Positions 37,657 to 46,345 of a stretch of DNA of 64,000 nt are shown in pieces. Under the pieces are notes generated by a model that made no database searches, was not told where the DNA came from, and was given only the letters and a program-made list of their open reading frames with translations. The stretch lies in the NCBI GenBank assembly GCA_965249175.1, contig OZ252227.1:6576285-6640284 (forward strand), read 5' to 3'. Both the position numbers and the translations under genes were made by a program. Each line of letters starts with the position of its first letter. Within the stretch, counting starts at the first letter, position 1. This DNA is from CAZYFH01 sp965249175 (GTDB taxonomy: Bacteria > Acidobacteriota > Vicinamibacteria > Vicinamibacterales > UBA8438).

Positions 37657-38898
37657 ATGCTTCGAACCATCGTCCCCATCCTCACCGTGACAGCCCTGAT
37701 GGCGCTACCGTCACCGGTACTCGACGCACAGCAGCCTCAAGCGGAACCCTTCGCGGCGGGGGGCATCCCCGCTGTCGCCCTGCCTGACCCGCCGGTGGTC
37801 TACGACACCGCCGAGCAACAAGCGATCCGCGTCTCGGTCGTCGCCGACGGCCTGACGTACCCATGGGGCCTCGCGTTTCTGCCGGACGGCAGCATGCTCG
37901 TGACCGAGCGGTTGGGGACCCTCAGGCTGATTCGAGATGGTGCGCTGGATCCGACGCCGGTTGCAGGCGTACCCGACGTGTTCATCGCGGCGCTCTCCGG
38001 CCTGATAGACGTCGCGGTGCATCCGGCGTTCTCCGAGAACGGCTGGGTGTATCTGACGTACTCCAAGCCGACGGATGCAGGGTCGACCGTGGCGCTAGCC
38101 AGAGGGCGTTTGGACGGACACGCGTTGACCGACGTCGGCGACGTCTTCGTGGCCGACGCGGGGGGCGGCGCGGCGGGCGCCTCGCGGTTGCGTTTCGCGC
38201 CGGACGGCACGTTGTTCATGACGGTGGGGGGCGCGTTCGGTGGACGGCGGCCGAATGCGCAGGACCCGACCAATCATGTGGGAAAAGTGCTGCGGTTGCG
38301 CGACGACGGGTCGGCACCTGACGACAACCCGTTTGTCGGGCTGGCCGAGCACAAGCCGGAGATCTACTCGCTGGGACATCGCAACCAGATGGGTCTGGCC
38401 ATCCATCCGGACACGGGGGCGGTCTGGGCCAGCGAGCATGCGCCGCAGGGTGGCGACGAAGTCAACATCATCTTGCCCGGGCGCAACTACGGCTGGCCCC
38501 TCGTCTCGTACTCACGCGAGTACTCGGGGCAACGGGTCACGGAGCGACCGTGGCGTGAGGACCTGGAACAGCCCGAGATCGTCTGGATTCCCTCGATCGC
38601 GCCTTCAGGCCTGGTGTTCTACAGCGGCGATCGCTTTCCCGCCTGGCGTGGGGATCTCTTCGCAGGGTCGCTCATGACCGCGCGTGTCGAGCGCACCGGT
38701 CATCTGGAGCGGATCAAGTTCAACGAGCGGGGGCTGGAGCAGCGGCGAGAGTCCTTGCTCGTCGATCTCCGACAACGGATTCGCGACGTCGAACAAGGGC
38801 CCGATGGACTGCTCTACGTGCTGACGGGGGGCAGTTTTGCCGGCAGCGACCCGGCTCTCGGAGCGGCCGCGCTCTTACGGATCGAACCGGCGGAGTGA
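37657..38898 (+). CDS. Soluble PQQ-dependent sugar (aldose) dehydrogenase-like protein
   Basis: 413 residues from ATG 37657 with signal peptide (ILTVTALMALPSPVLDAQ). Six-bladed PQQ glucose/sorbosone dehydrogenase family marks: YPWGLAFLPDGSMLVTERLG, ALSGLIDVAVHPAFSENGWV, IYSLGHRNQMGLAIHPDTGA, WASEHAPQGGDEVNIILPGR followed by NYGWP, and IRDVEQGPDGLLYVLTGG. Length and motifs match the Asd/YliI group. Periplasmic oxidation of aldose sugars with PQQ is the family activity. Independent fold from the eight-bladed quinoproteins elsewhere in the window. Convergent with the collagen-like gene, 1 nt between stops. Confidence 0.9.
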   Translation: MLRTIVPILTVTALMALPSPVLDAQQPQAEPFAAGGIPAVALPDPPVVYDTAEQQAIRVSVVADGLTYPWGLAFLPDGSMLVTERLGTLRLIRDGALDPTPVAGVPDVFIAALSGLIDVAVHPAFSENGWVYLTYSKPTDAGSTVALARGRLDGHALTDVGDVFVADAGGGAAGASRLRFAPDGTLFMTVGGAFGGRRPNAQDPTNHVGKVLRLRDDGSAPDDNPFVGLAEHKPEIYSLGHRNQMGLAIHPDTGAVWASEHAPQGGDEVNIILPGRNYGWPLVSYSREYSGQRVTERPWREDLEQPEIVWIPSIAPSGLVFYSGDRFPAWRGDLFAGSLMTARVERTGHLERIKFNERGLEQRRESLLVDLRQRIRDVEQGPDGLLYVLTGGSFAGSDPALGAAALLRIEPAE

Positions 38899-38899
38899 G

Positions 38900-40087
38900 C
38901 TAGGGATTCACGAATCCACAGACGACGAAGGCGTGCCCTGATATCACGACTTCGACGCCCGCGTTCAATCGGTTGTTGGTCACCCAGACCTCCCACGCCG
39001 TGTCACTAATCGCGATACTCCGCTCGATGCTCACATTGCGGAGCACCTCGGAAGCAGTGGACAGGAGGTGGCCGCCTCCGAGCGCGAACTTGCCACCCGG
39101 GCACGTCGCGGTCAGCATCAGCGTCTCGCCGACACTCAGCACTTTGTCGAGCGTGGCTGGACCTAGGAACCGTTCGTAACCGAATACGCCAGGTGCCCCG
39201 GTTAGACCGATCGGACCTGGCGCACCGTTCGGTCCAGTTGCCCCGACCGGTCCCGTTGCGCCGACCGGACCGTCAACGCCCGTGGGTCCCGTTTCCCCGG
39301 TGGCGCCGTTCGCCCCGGCCGCCCCCGTCGGCCCGGTCGCACCCGTCGCCCCGTTGGCCCCGGTTGGACCGGTCGACCCAACGGCACCCGCGACGCCTTC
39401 CGCGCCCGTCGATCCCATTGGCCCCGTGGCACCCGCCGCACCAGCGGCGCCGTCCGCACCCGTCGACCCGATCGGCCCCGTGGCACCTTCCGCTCCTGTG
39501 GCGCCGTCTGCGCCCGTCGATCCGACTGGCCCCGTGGCACCCGTCGCACCGGCGGCACCGTCTGCGCCCGTCGGACCCTCCGCCCCGGTCGCCCCCGTTG
39601 GCCCGGTCGCACCCGTCGCCCCGCTGGCCCCGGTCGGCCCGGTCGCACCCGTCGACCCGGTAGCGCCCGTGGGACCCGCATCGCCGACCGTGACGACAAA
39701 GGTGCCGAGGTCGCCCCTCGACCGGGACGGCGTCCGCTTCGCGGACCGCCGCCTCGTGACCGTCACGAGGTAGCTCGCCGGCGCGGGACACCCTCGGGGA
39801 AACGACGCGACCACCTCTGTGGGCGACGCCGATTGCACCGGCAGCGGCGTCCATTCGATCGCAACGAACGGCGTGCGATCCGCACTGCCGAGGTGTAACC
39901 CGCGCACGACCAGCAATCGACGCTCACAATCGGCGTACGCGCCGGTGATGACGACGCACTGACCGGGCCCCCATTTGCCCTCGCGCTTGTCCCCAGGGTC
40001 GTCGACGGTGGCGCGGCCAATGCCAGCGCCCGCGCACGACACCACGACAGCCAACGCGGCGACACGCGCAGGTCGGCTACAACCCAT
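38900..40087 (-). CDS. Exported collagen-like triplet-repeat protein
   Basis: 395 residues. Signal peptide (VAALAVVVSCAGAGIGRA), an N-terminal domain to about residue 135 that looks like an IPT/TIG-like or similar beta fold (CVVITGAYADCERRLLVVRG, FPRGCPAPASYLVTVTRRRS), then about 55 Gly-X-Thr/Pro/Ala triplets (GPTGATGSTGATGPTGASG and so on), and a C-terminal globular head of about 95 residues (GGKFALGGGHLLSTASEVLR ... HAFVVCGFVNP). Probably a secreted or surface fibre. Collagen triplets are built from DNA repeats of 9-45 nt, so copy number may vary between strains or be misassembled. Confidence 0.85.
   Translation of the reverse strand: MGCSRPARVAALAVVVSCAGAGIGRATVDDPGDKREGKWGPGQCVVITGAYADCERRLLVVRGLHLGSADRTPFVAIEWTPLPVQSASPTEVVASFPRGCPAPASYLVTVTRRRSAKRTPSRSRGDLGTFVVTVGDAGPTGATGSTGATGPTGASGATGATGPTGATGAEGPTGADGAAGATGATGPVGSTGADGATGAEGATGPIGSTGADGAAGAAGATGPMGSTGAEGVAGAVGSTGPTGANGATGATGPTGAAGANGATGETGPTGVDGPVGATGPVGATGPNGAPGPIGLTGAPGVFGYERFLGPATLDKVLSVGETLMLTATCPGGKFALGGGHLLSTASEVLRNVSIERSIAISDTAWEVWVTNNRLNAGVEVVISGHAFVVCGFVNP
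39200..39690. repeat. Collagen-triplet coding repeat tract
   Basis: Highly repetitive DNA coding for Gly-X-Y triplets within the collagen-like gene. Repeated sub-blocks of mixed length (for example GTCGACCC/GATCC...GGCCCCGTGGCACC) recur at irregular intervals, indicating growth by unequal exchange rather than a simple array. Confidence 0.75.
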
Positions 40088-40311
40088 ACCATCCGTACAA
40101 TCGGCTTCACGGCCCGATTCTTGACATCGTGGCCGTCGCTCTCGGGCGCCTCGTCGACCCGGTTCGGGTCTCTAAGTTCGTGAGGTGGGTTGAGAGAGCG
40201 ACGTGCGATTTGGGGCCGGGCGATCGGAACGACGGGAGGCGTGCGACGACGATGATGTCCTCTGCGATGAACCAGGGATCGGGCGGAAGCGAGGACCGGA
40301 GAATCGCGAGA
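40088..40311. other. Intergenic stretch, no gene recognised
   Basis: 224 bp between the collagen-like gene and the NTF2-like remnant. A 73-codon minus-strand frame (40107-40328) overlaps the remnant's 3' end but has no recognisable motif or ribosome-binding site. Probably the promoter region of the collagen-like gene. Confidence 0.4.
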
Positions 40312-41030
40312 TCAGTTGTCCCGCGCATCCAGCATCGCTGGCATGAGCGATCGCACCTGGATGCCCCAATGGTCCCCCGCGCGGGTCACGATCCAGAGGG
40401 CCGGGACCGTCCAGTAGCGCGTGCCGTCTGGATGCCAGCGCGTGAAGGTCAGATCGAAGTGCACCTTGTCCCGTGTGACAACGCTCGCCTGGAGCGCATC
40501 GATGGTGCTCATGTGCCAGTTTTCGCCCTGCCGCATCTGCTCGAAGTTGGGACGCGGTCCATCGTCGGCGTCCTGGGCCACCGAGAACCCGCCACCTGGT
40601 CAGGATGTAGAAACACCCGCGAGCTCAGATACGGCGTGCCGTCGGCCCCGTACCGGCTGAAATCGATCTCGGCGTGCACCTTGTCCGGCGAGGACCTGAC
40701 GGCGGTGTACGAATCGTCATCGAAGGAGCTGCGAGTCCACCCGTCGCGCTCGCGCAGCTGGTCGAATCCCTGCGAGAAGTCCTCTGGACGGCTGTCGATG
40801 ACCAGAGCCCCACCGCCCGCCACCGTGACAAAGGGGAAATGCAATACCCGACGTAGCCTGGCGTCGTCCCCGGCGTTCCACTCCGTCATGAAAGTGCGAA
40901 TCGCCTGCCGTGCCGCGCGCTCGGCCGACCCGTCGCGGGCCTCGGGATCTCCTGCCACCTGCGCTCCTCCAAGTGACGCCTGGGCGACAAGCGCAGCGGT
41001 CAGGGCGATCCCGGCGAACGGTTTGGGCAT
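40312..41030 (-). pseudogene. NTF2/SnoaL-like two-repeat protein, broken by deletion and frameshift
   Basis: From ATG 41030: signal peptide (GIALTAALVAQASLGGAQ), then an NTF2-like unit (AIRTFMTEWNAGDDARLRRV, FPFVTVAGGGALVID, DKVHAEIDFSRYGADGTPYL). A second, similar unit continues in another frame (NFEQMRQGENWHMSTIDALQ, DKVHFDLTFTRWHPDGTRYW) and ends at 40312 with GDHWGIQVRSLMPAM. Between them, near nt 40575-40610, the end of unit 1 and start of unit 2 are missing, so about 50 residues appear deleted together with a frame change. The intact ancestor would be a tandem NTF2-like protein. Starts 4 nt after the serine hydrolase gene stop, in the same transcript. Confidence 0.7.
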
Positions 41031-41034
41031 GGCC

Positions 41035-42366
41035 TCACTCGCTGTCCACGATCGATTGGTAGGCCATGATCCGGAACCGCTCTTGGATGTCCGACCCGGA
41101 CGGGAAAATCTGGGTCATCAAGATTCCGAGCAGCTGCTCTTTGGGATCCACCCAGAAGGTGGTGTTGAAGAAGCCGCTCCAATAGTACGCACCTTCTGAT
41201 CCGATCTCGCCGTCCGCGCCGGGATTGCCACGAATCGCGAAGCCGAGACCGAAGCCGGCACTACCCGGTTGCACGACCGAGCCCGCCGGCACATCACCAA
41301 TATGGCTGCGGGTCATGAGGTCCACGGTGACCGGGCTGAGCATCCGCACGCCGTCCAGCTCACCACCGTTCAAGAGCATCTGCAGGAATCGCGCGTAATC
41401 CTGCACGGTGGACGACAACCCCGCGCCTCCGGCGAAGTAGCTTCGGTGCTCACCGGTCGAGTACGTCGCCGAGTAGATCAGGTGATTACCCTCGACGGTC
41501 CCCTCGACCTCGTCGAGCCCGCCGGCCGCACTGGGCGCGTATAACGCTGCGAGCCGGTGCGCCTTGGCACCCGGAATGTAAAAGAAGGTGTCGACCATCC
41601 CGAGCGGCTCGAAGAGCCGCGTCCGGAGGAACTCGTCGAACGTGGTTCCCGAGAGCACCTCGACCAACCGTCCCAGCACGTCATCCGAGAGTCCGTAGGT
41701 AAACGCCGTTCCCGGCTCGTGCATGAGCGGCAACTGGCCGAGCGCCGTCACCAGTCCTTCGATCGTGCCGTCGTGTTCCGCAAGCCCATCGGCGATCCCG
41801 GCGTCGCGATAGAGGTCCGACAGGACCTGCTGCGTGGGACTCGCACCGAGATCGCCGAGGAAGCGATACCCGATACCGGACGTGTGGGTGAGCAGATGAC
41901 GAATCGTCATCGGTCGTCGTGCCGGGACCCGGCCGGCGGCGTCGCCGTTGTCGCCCGCTGTGAGCACGTCGAGCGACGCCAACTCTGGCAGGTAGAGACC
42001 GACCGGATCATTGAGCTTGAAGCGACCCTCCTCGTACAACATCATCACCGCGACGCTCGTGACCGGCTTTGTCATCGAGGCGATGCGAAAGATTGCCTCA
42101 GGCGTCATCTCCGTGCCCGCGTCCCGGTCGGCCATCCCATAGGCTCGCACGTGCGCCTGCCCACCTTTGCGCGCGATCAGGGTGACTGCCCCAGCGATCG
42201 CATCGTCGTCCACGTAGCCCTGCACGACCTCCGCGAGTCGCCCCAGGCGCTCGTCGGACAGGCCGACCTCCGAGGCCGCGACCGTAGGCAGCCCCTGCGC
42301 CCATACGGTCGTCGCGACGAGGGGACCGGCGAGGACTGCGGCGATGAGTGTGTGTAGACGTTTCAT
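41035..42366 (-). CDS. Serine hydrolase of the beta-lactamase class C / esterase family
   Basis: 443 residues with signal peptide (LIAAVLAGPLVATTVWAQ). Catalytic SxxK is seen in FRIASMTKPVTSVAVMMLYE (about residue 95), followed by FKLNDPVGLYLPELA and TIRHLLTHTSGIGY, and the Tyr motif YGLSDDVLGRLVEV, all typical of class C beta-lactamase-like esterases and D-aminopeptidases. The long form, with FFNTTFWVDPKEQLLGILMT near the end, is more like an esterase than an antibiotic-hydrolysing enzyme. Exported to the periplasm. The Shine-Dalgarno AAGGA is partly made of the TTA flank of element C. Confidence 0.9.
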   Translation of the reverse strand: MKRLHTLIAAVLAGPLVATTVWAQGLPTVAASEVGLSDERLGRLAEVVQGYVDDDAIAGAVTLIARKGGQAHVRAYGMADRDAGTEMTPEAIFRIASMTKPVTSVAVMMLYEEGRFKLNDPVGLYLPELASLDVLTAGDNGDAAGRVPARRPMTIRHLLTHTSGIGYRFLGDLGASPTQQVLSDLYRDAGIADGLAEHDGTIEGLVTALGQLPLMHEPGTAFTYGLSDDVLGRLVEVLSGTTFDEFLRTRLFEPLGMVDTFFYIPGAKAHRLAALYAPSAAGGLDEVEGTVEGNHLIYSATYSTGEHRSYFAGGAGLSSTVQDYARFLQMLLNGGELDGVRMLSPVTVDLMTRSHIGDVPAGSVVQPGSAGFGLGFAIRGNPGADGEIGSEGAYYWSGFFNTTFWVDPKEQLLGILMTQIFPSGSDIQERFRIMAYQSIVDSE

Positions 42367-42375
42367 GATGTGTCC

Positions 42376-42538
42376 TTAGGACCCTGATCGAAATAAGGTT
42401 GCCAACTCTGGACGCTGAGGCGCCCGGCTGGCAAGGCGCGAGGAGCGCGCATACCGGGCGTATGTAAGCGACGAGCAACGCCGCCAGGCGGGATGCATCG
42501 GCGTGCAGATGGCAAGCTTATTTCGGTCAGGGTCCTTA
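42376..42538. mobile_element. MITE-like palindromic element C
   Basis: A 157-bp non-coding element (42379-42535) between TTA at 42376-42378 and 42536-42538. Ends: GGACCCTGATCGAAATAAGG on the left against GGACCCTGACCGAAATAAGC on the right, inverted; the similarity runs for about 26 bp with two mismatches. The 3-bp TTA duplication fits the TNA target of the IS1031 group of IS5 elements. The 84-bp core (42417-42500) is homologous to elements A and B. The right-hand TTA is the stop codon (TAA) of the zinc-ribbon gene. Confidence 0.82.
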
Positions 42539-42952
42539 CTTCCATCCGCCCATCTTGCGTGTGAACCGCGCCGGCAACGCCGGCTTGCGCTCCGCCGCTG
42601 GCTCGTCTTCTCCCGACGCGGCGATAATCTCACGTTCGAGGTCATCTTCATTGGGGAGGCCGGCGAGCTGATCCACGAAGAGCAGCGAGTGCTGCGACGG
42701 GATCTCGAACCGCTTCCCGCACGTCTTGCACGTGACGTCGTCGTCCAGGCGGAGCAGGTAGTCGCGCAGCTTGTCGAACTTGGCCCGGTCTTCCCGGTCG
42801 GCCCCGGCCGGCAGCCGGTCTTTCTTCGCGTGTCGGACCCACCGGACTCGATAATCACCGGTCCGCCGGCACCGGGGACACTGGTACTGCGCGGGTCGCG
42901 TTTCCGGTTTCTTGGTGAAAAGGGCGTGCTCGTCAAGGGCCATTGGGCTCAT
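42536..42952 (-). CDS. Small zinc-ribbon protein, unknown
   Basis: 138 residues, no signal peptide. Two CxxC pairs (QCPRCRRTGDYRVRWVRHAK and VTCKTCGKRF) spaced about 50 residues apart suggest one split zinc-binding site. Then HSLLFVDQLAGLPNEDDLER and an acidic/basic tail ending ALPARFTRKMGGWK. I do not recognise the family. The stop codon coincides with the TTA target duplication of element C, so the reading frame has been kept intact by the insertion. Divergent from the DUF6265 gene. Confidence 0.65.
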   Translation of the reverse strand: MSPMALDEHALFTKKPETRPAQYQCPRCRRTGDYRVRWVRHAKKDRLPAGADREDRAKFDKLRDYLLRLDDDVTCKTCGKRFEIPSQHSLLFVDQLAGLPNEDDLEREIIAASGEDEPAAERKPALPARFTRKMGGWK

Positions 42953-43045
42953 GGTAGCAATGAACGGCGTAGGGAATCACGACTATAATGAGGCCGACCA
43001 AGCGGACGGTGCACCGTCCACTCACGACTTCGAAGGGAGAGTGTC

Positions 43046-43525
43046 ATGCGGCGCATGCTTATCGGTTTTGCCCTCGTCCTCTTTGCGTCTGCCCCGGCTT
43101 TCGCCGCGGGTCCGGCCGCCAAGGTTTCCGACCTCGCCTGGATGACCGGGCACTACAAGGGCAACACAGGCAACGGGACGCTCGAGGAACGCTGGGCCAT
43201 ACCGGAAGGGGGCTCCATCGCCGCGCTCGTGCGGTCGACCGCCGACGGCGCAACCAACATGATCGAGCTCATCTCCATCGAGGAAGAGGGCGGCTCCCTG
43301 ATGCTGCGCCTCAAGCAGTGGGACCCCGGCATGAAGCCACGCACGGAGGGCTTCGACGTGATGGAGCTGATCGAGATCGGCGACCACAAGGTCGTCTTCA
43401 AGAACACAGGCAGCGGAGCGATCCAGCAGCTCGGCTACAGCCGCAGCGGCAGCGACTTCACGATCTCAATCAAGACGGCCGGGGGCGCCTTCGATATCCC
43501 GCTGACCAGTCAGTCGCCACATTAA
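43046..43525 (+). CDS. DUF6265-like exported protein
   Basis: 159 residues with signal peptide (LIGFALVLFASAPAFAAG). Family pattern visible: VSDLAWMTGHYKGNTGNGTL, EERWAIPEGGSIAALVRS, MIELISIEEEGGSLMLRLKQ, then KVVFKNTGSGAIQQLGYSRS. A predicted lipocalin-like beta barrel; function unknown. AAGGGAG lies before the ATG. Confidence 0.82.
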   Translation: MRRMLIGFALVLFASAPAFAAGPAAKVSDLAWMTGHYKGNTGNGTLEERWAIPEGGSIAALVRSTADGATNMIELISIEEEGGSLMLRLKQWDPGMKPRTEGFDVMELIEIGDHKVVFKNTGSGAIQQLGYSRSGSDFTISIKTAGGAFDIPLTSQSPH

Positions 43526-43532
43526 GATCAGA

Positions 43533-43547
43533 TGGGGCTTCGCCCCA
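43533..43547. terminator. Hairpin between convergent genes
   Basis: TGGGGC-TTC-GCCCCA forms a 6-bp GC-rich stem with a 3-nt loop, 8 nt after the DUF6265 stop and 30 nt before the PQQ gene stop. It has no T-tract, so it may act as a bidirectional or Rho-assisted terminator. Confidence 0.4.
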
Positions 43548-43576
43548 AGCCCTCGCGTGGGTGGCAACGGGCCGCG

Positions 43577-45382
43577 CTAGTCCGGTAAGGCGAAGATAAA
43601 AAGGTTGTTCCCCGAGCTCGGCCGGAGCTCGGGAGTCAGGCCGATGAAGTGCGCCGATGTGCCGCCGGAGCCGGTGCTGACGGCCACGTACTGCCGGCCA
43701 TCGACGGCGTAGGTGATCGGGAAGCCGGTGACCGACGACCCGAGGTTGATCTCCCAGAGTATCTCTCCCGTCTCGTGATCCAGGGCGCGGAACCGTCCGT
43801 TGACGTCGCCGCCGAAGACGAGCCCACCTCCGGTCGCGACGAGTGACATCGTCGCCGCGCGCTGCTCGAAGAGCCAGGTTGTTTCGCCGGTTTCCGCGGA
43901 AATCGCTCGGACAGTGCCTGCGTACTCGGTGCCGGGCGTCAGCTGGTGCCGGTAGACAATCGCATAGTTCTCAGAACGGCTCTCGTTTCGTGCGACTTCG
44001 GCGTTCTCCGGAAAGTTGGTCGTTGCCATCATGCGCGCGCAGGTATTCCGCAGCGGCATATACATCGTGTTGGTCAGAGGGCTGTAGGCACCAGCTTCCC
44101 AGTCCTTCCCGCCATTCCAGGTCGGACAGGCGAAGACCTCCTGCCCCAATGCGGTAAAGACGACTTCCGAGTTTTCCGACACCGCCCCGGTCGCGCCGTC
44201 GATGTTGCTGATGACGTTCTGGGTGACGGTCGGCGTCGCCCAGAGAAACTCGCCAGTTGCACGGTCCAGCGTGTACACCACGCCGGTTTTTCCCGGTATG
44301 CCGGTGACGACCTGTCGACGCTCCCCGGTGCGTAACCGCGGGTTGATCCAGCTCACCGCTTCCGGGTCTGGCGCCACCGCCGTGTCGACCAGTAATCGCT
44401 CGAACGGGTGATCGAGATCCCAGTGGTCGTTCAGATGCTGGTAGTACCAGACGATCGCTCCGGTGTCAGCGTCGAGCGCGAGCGTGGAGTTGTGATAGAG
44501 GTGCTTGTTGTCGGTGCCGCCGAGCATGAACTTCGGCGCGGGCGCGGTCACGGACGTGCCGACATAGACGAGATTCAGTGCAGGGTCGTAGCTCGGCACC
44601 ATCCACGCCCCGACGTGGAACCGCTCCTCGAACGGCACATCGCCCCAGCTGTCATCTCCGGGTTCGCCGGGCCCCGGAATCAAGCGCCGCCGCCAGACTT
44701 CGGCGCCCGTTGTCGCGTCATGCGCGGTGACGACGCACGCGTCCGGCCCACCCCTGGGGGAACAGCTACGTCCCGTGATCAGCTTGCCGTTCGCGACGAT
44801 CGGGCCGGAGCCCTGCGTCGCCGGGTTCACCGTGTAGTCGAGGACCTGTGTCTCCCACACCATTCGGCCGGTCAGGGCGGAGAGCGCAAAGACATGGTCG
44901 TCCACGCTCGTGTCGAGAATGAGGTCGTCGTAGATCGCGATGTTCCGGTTGTTGGTGGCGAGCGCGCCGAAGACGTACTCGCCCACGTCCTCGGGCACAT
45001 CGCGTCGATGCTCCCAGATGAGGTCGCCGGTCACCGCATCGAGCGCCTGAATGACGTCGTTCGGATTCGGCATGTACATCACGCCGTCGTAGGCCAGCGG
45101 TGTGCCCGACTGGAATCCGTCCGTGAGCGCCCGGGTCCAGACCATGCGCAGCGCACCCACGTTGTCCTTGTTGATCGCGTCGAGCGGGCTGTAGCCCCAG
45201 CTGTCGAGCGTGCGACGCCACATCAACCAGTCGTCGGGCGCCGGCTGCTGCAGCATGGTGTCGGTGACGGGCGTAAAGTCGGCCGCGGGCTGGCCTCGTG
45301 CCGGCGCCGCGCTCGACGCGAGCGCCATCACTGCGACCGCGATGACGGGTCCACATCGAGACGCGAAAGCGTGGGTGGTCAT
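43577..45382 (-). CDS. PQQ-dependent dehydrogenase-like propeller protein without vicinal cysteines
   Basis: 601 residues from ATG 45382, signal peptide (VIAVAVMALASSAAPARGQ). Propeller marks: PDDWLMWRRTLDSWGYSPLD, VIQALDAVTGDLIWEHRRDV, HVFALSALTGRMVWETQVLD, TLALDADTGAIVWYYQHLND, FRALDHETGEILWEINLGSS. As in the enzyme at 32199-34358, the vicinal Cys motif is missing (VFGALATNNRNIAIYDD at that place), and HLNDHWDLDHPFERLL replaces the usual catalytic segment. No cytochrome domain. The frame is open upstream through the kinase remnant, so a fused product is possible in principle, but the signal peptide argues for initiation at 45382. Confidence 0.88.
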   Translation of the reverse strand: MTTHAFASRCGPVIAVAVMALASSAAPARGQPAADFTPVTDTMLQQPAPDDWLMWRRTLDSWGYSPLDAINKDNVGALRMVWTRALTDGFQSGTPLAYDGVMYMPNPNDVIQALDAVTGDLIWEHRRDVPEDVGEYVFGALATNNRNIAIYDDLILDTSVDDHVFALSALTGRMVWETQVLDYTVNPATQGSGPIVANGKLITGRSCSPRGGPDACVVTAHDATTGAEVWRRRLIPGPGEPGDDSWGDVPFEERFHVGAWMVPSYDPALNLVYVGTSVTAPAPKFMLGGTDNKHLYHNSTLALDADTGAIVWYYQHLNDHWDLDHPFERLLVDTAVAPDPEAVSWINPRLRTGERRQVVTGIPGKTGVVYTLDRATGEFLWATPTVTQNVISNIDGATGAVSENSEVVFTALGQEVFACPTWNGGKDWEAGAYSPLTNTMYMPLRNTCARMMATTNFPENAEVARNESRSENYAIVYRHQLTPGTEYAGTVRAISAETGETTWLFEQRAATMSLVATGGGLVFGGDVNGRFRALDHETGEILWEINLGSSVTGFPITYAVDGRQYVAVSTGSGGTSAHFIGLTPELRPSSGNNLFIFALPD

Positions 45383-45408
45383 CGAAAGGCTCCTAACGGC
45401 TCGAGGAC

Positions 45409-46345
45409 TCAAGAGGAGGCGTGCCTCAGTCGGAGAACGGCGACACGACCTGGAGTACAAATTGCGTTCCGCACCCCCACTGAAGGCCACATGCTCACCA
45501 TCCGGCGCCGGAACCGGAAAGCCGTTGTACGGAGGCTCGGTGGCAAAGGGCGACAGCGTGCCTCGTTCGACATCGTGCACCCACACCTGGTTGCCGTCGT
45601 CGCCGAAGAGCTGGACGAAGAGGCGGCGGCCATCGGGTGAGAATCGTGGGAAACCGTAACCCTGGGGTTCCTCCAGCAGCGGCGTCGACGCGCCTTGGAG
45701 GTCTACCGACACAATCGTGTTGTCAGGTGGGCCGCCAAGCATCCCCTCCGGGGCGTAGATGAGCGTCCCGTCGCGGGACACGTCGAACTGCGTGGTCCCT
45801 GGTGCGACGACCGCGGCCCCTTCCAGCACGAGGAACGGATCGCCCGTCAACTCCAAGGTGTCGAGGTCGAACGACGCCGCCCACAGCGAGTCGCCACGCG
45901 CCGCGACGACATGGCCCTGTGAATAGCGGGGGGCACGCCCCGCGAGCAGCGTCCGCCATTCGCCGGTCTCGAACGAATACACTGCGACCTGGCCGTCGGC
46001 GTTCGACGCCCCCACGACGCTGAACAGCAGCGCCCTCCCCCCGGGCAGGAAGTGAGGCGTCTGATGCGTCTCGCCAGCCTCGGGTGTGGTGAGCGGTGTC
46101 GGGTCGCCACTGTTGGCAGAGACCTGAGCCAGGCCGGCGCCGCGCTGCCCGAAGACGATGGTGTCATCTGGTCCCCAACTCCCGCTCCCACCCGGCGTGC
46201 CCGCGACCGTCGACGCCGAGCCTCCGGCCAACGACACCTTTCTCAGAGGGCCGGCGGCGCCCTCCCAGAATGCAACCCACTCGCCGTCGGGCGAGAAGAA
46301 AGGTCCAACCGCATCCTCCGTATCCCGAACCGGGACCAGATCAAG
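45409..46345 (-). pseudogene. Detached WD40/TolB-like sensor region of the kinase at 46341-47513
   Basis: The reading frame continues the kinase after a one-base shift: DLVPVRDTEDAVGPFFSPDG, GSGSWGPDDTIVFGQRGAGL, QTPHFLPGGRALLFSVVGAS, FDVSRDGTLIYAPEG, GFPRFSPDGRRLFVQLFGDD. These are PD40-type propeller blades usual at the C-terminus of acidobacterial kinases. After AFSGGAERNLYS the normal last blades are lost, so the 3' end is truncated too. Confidence 0.72.

Noticed and set aside
39200..39690. Possible CRISPR array because of regular repeats
   Set aside because: No unique spacers; repeats are in frame and encode Gly-X-Y triplets.
40312..41030. Second selenocysteine candidate
   Set aside because: The break is a frame change with missing sequence, not an in-frame UGA at a Cys position.
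41035..42366. Antibiotic resistance beta-lactamase
   Set aside because: Family includes many esterases and peptidases; nothing here indicates beta-lactam hydrolysis.
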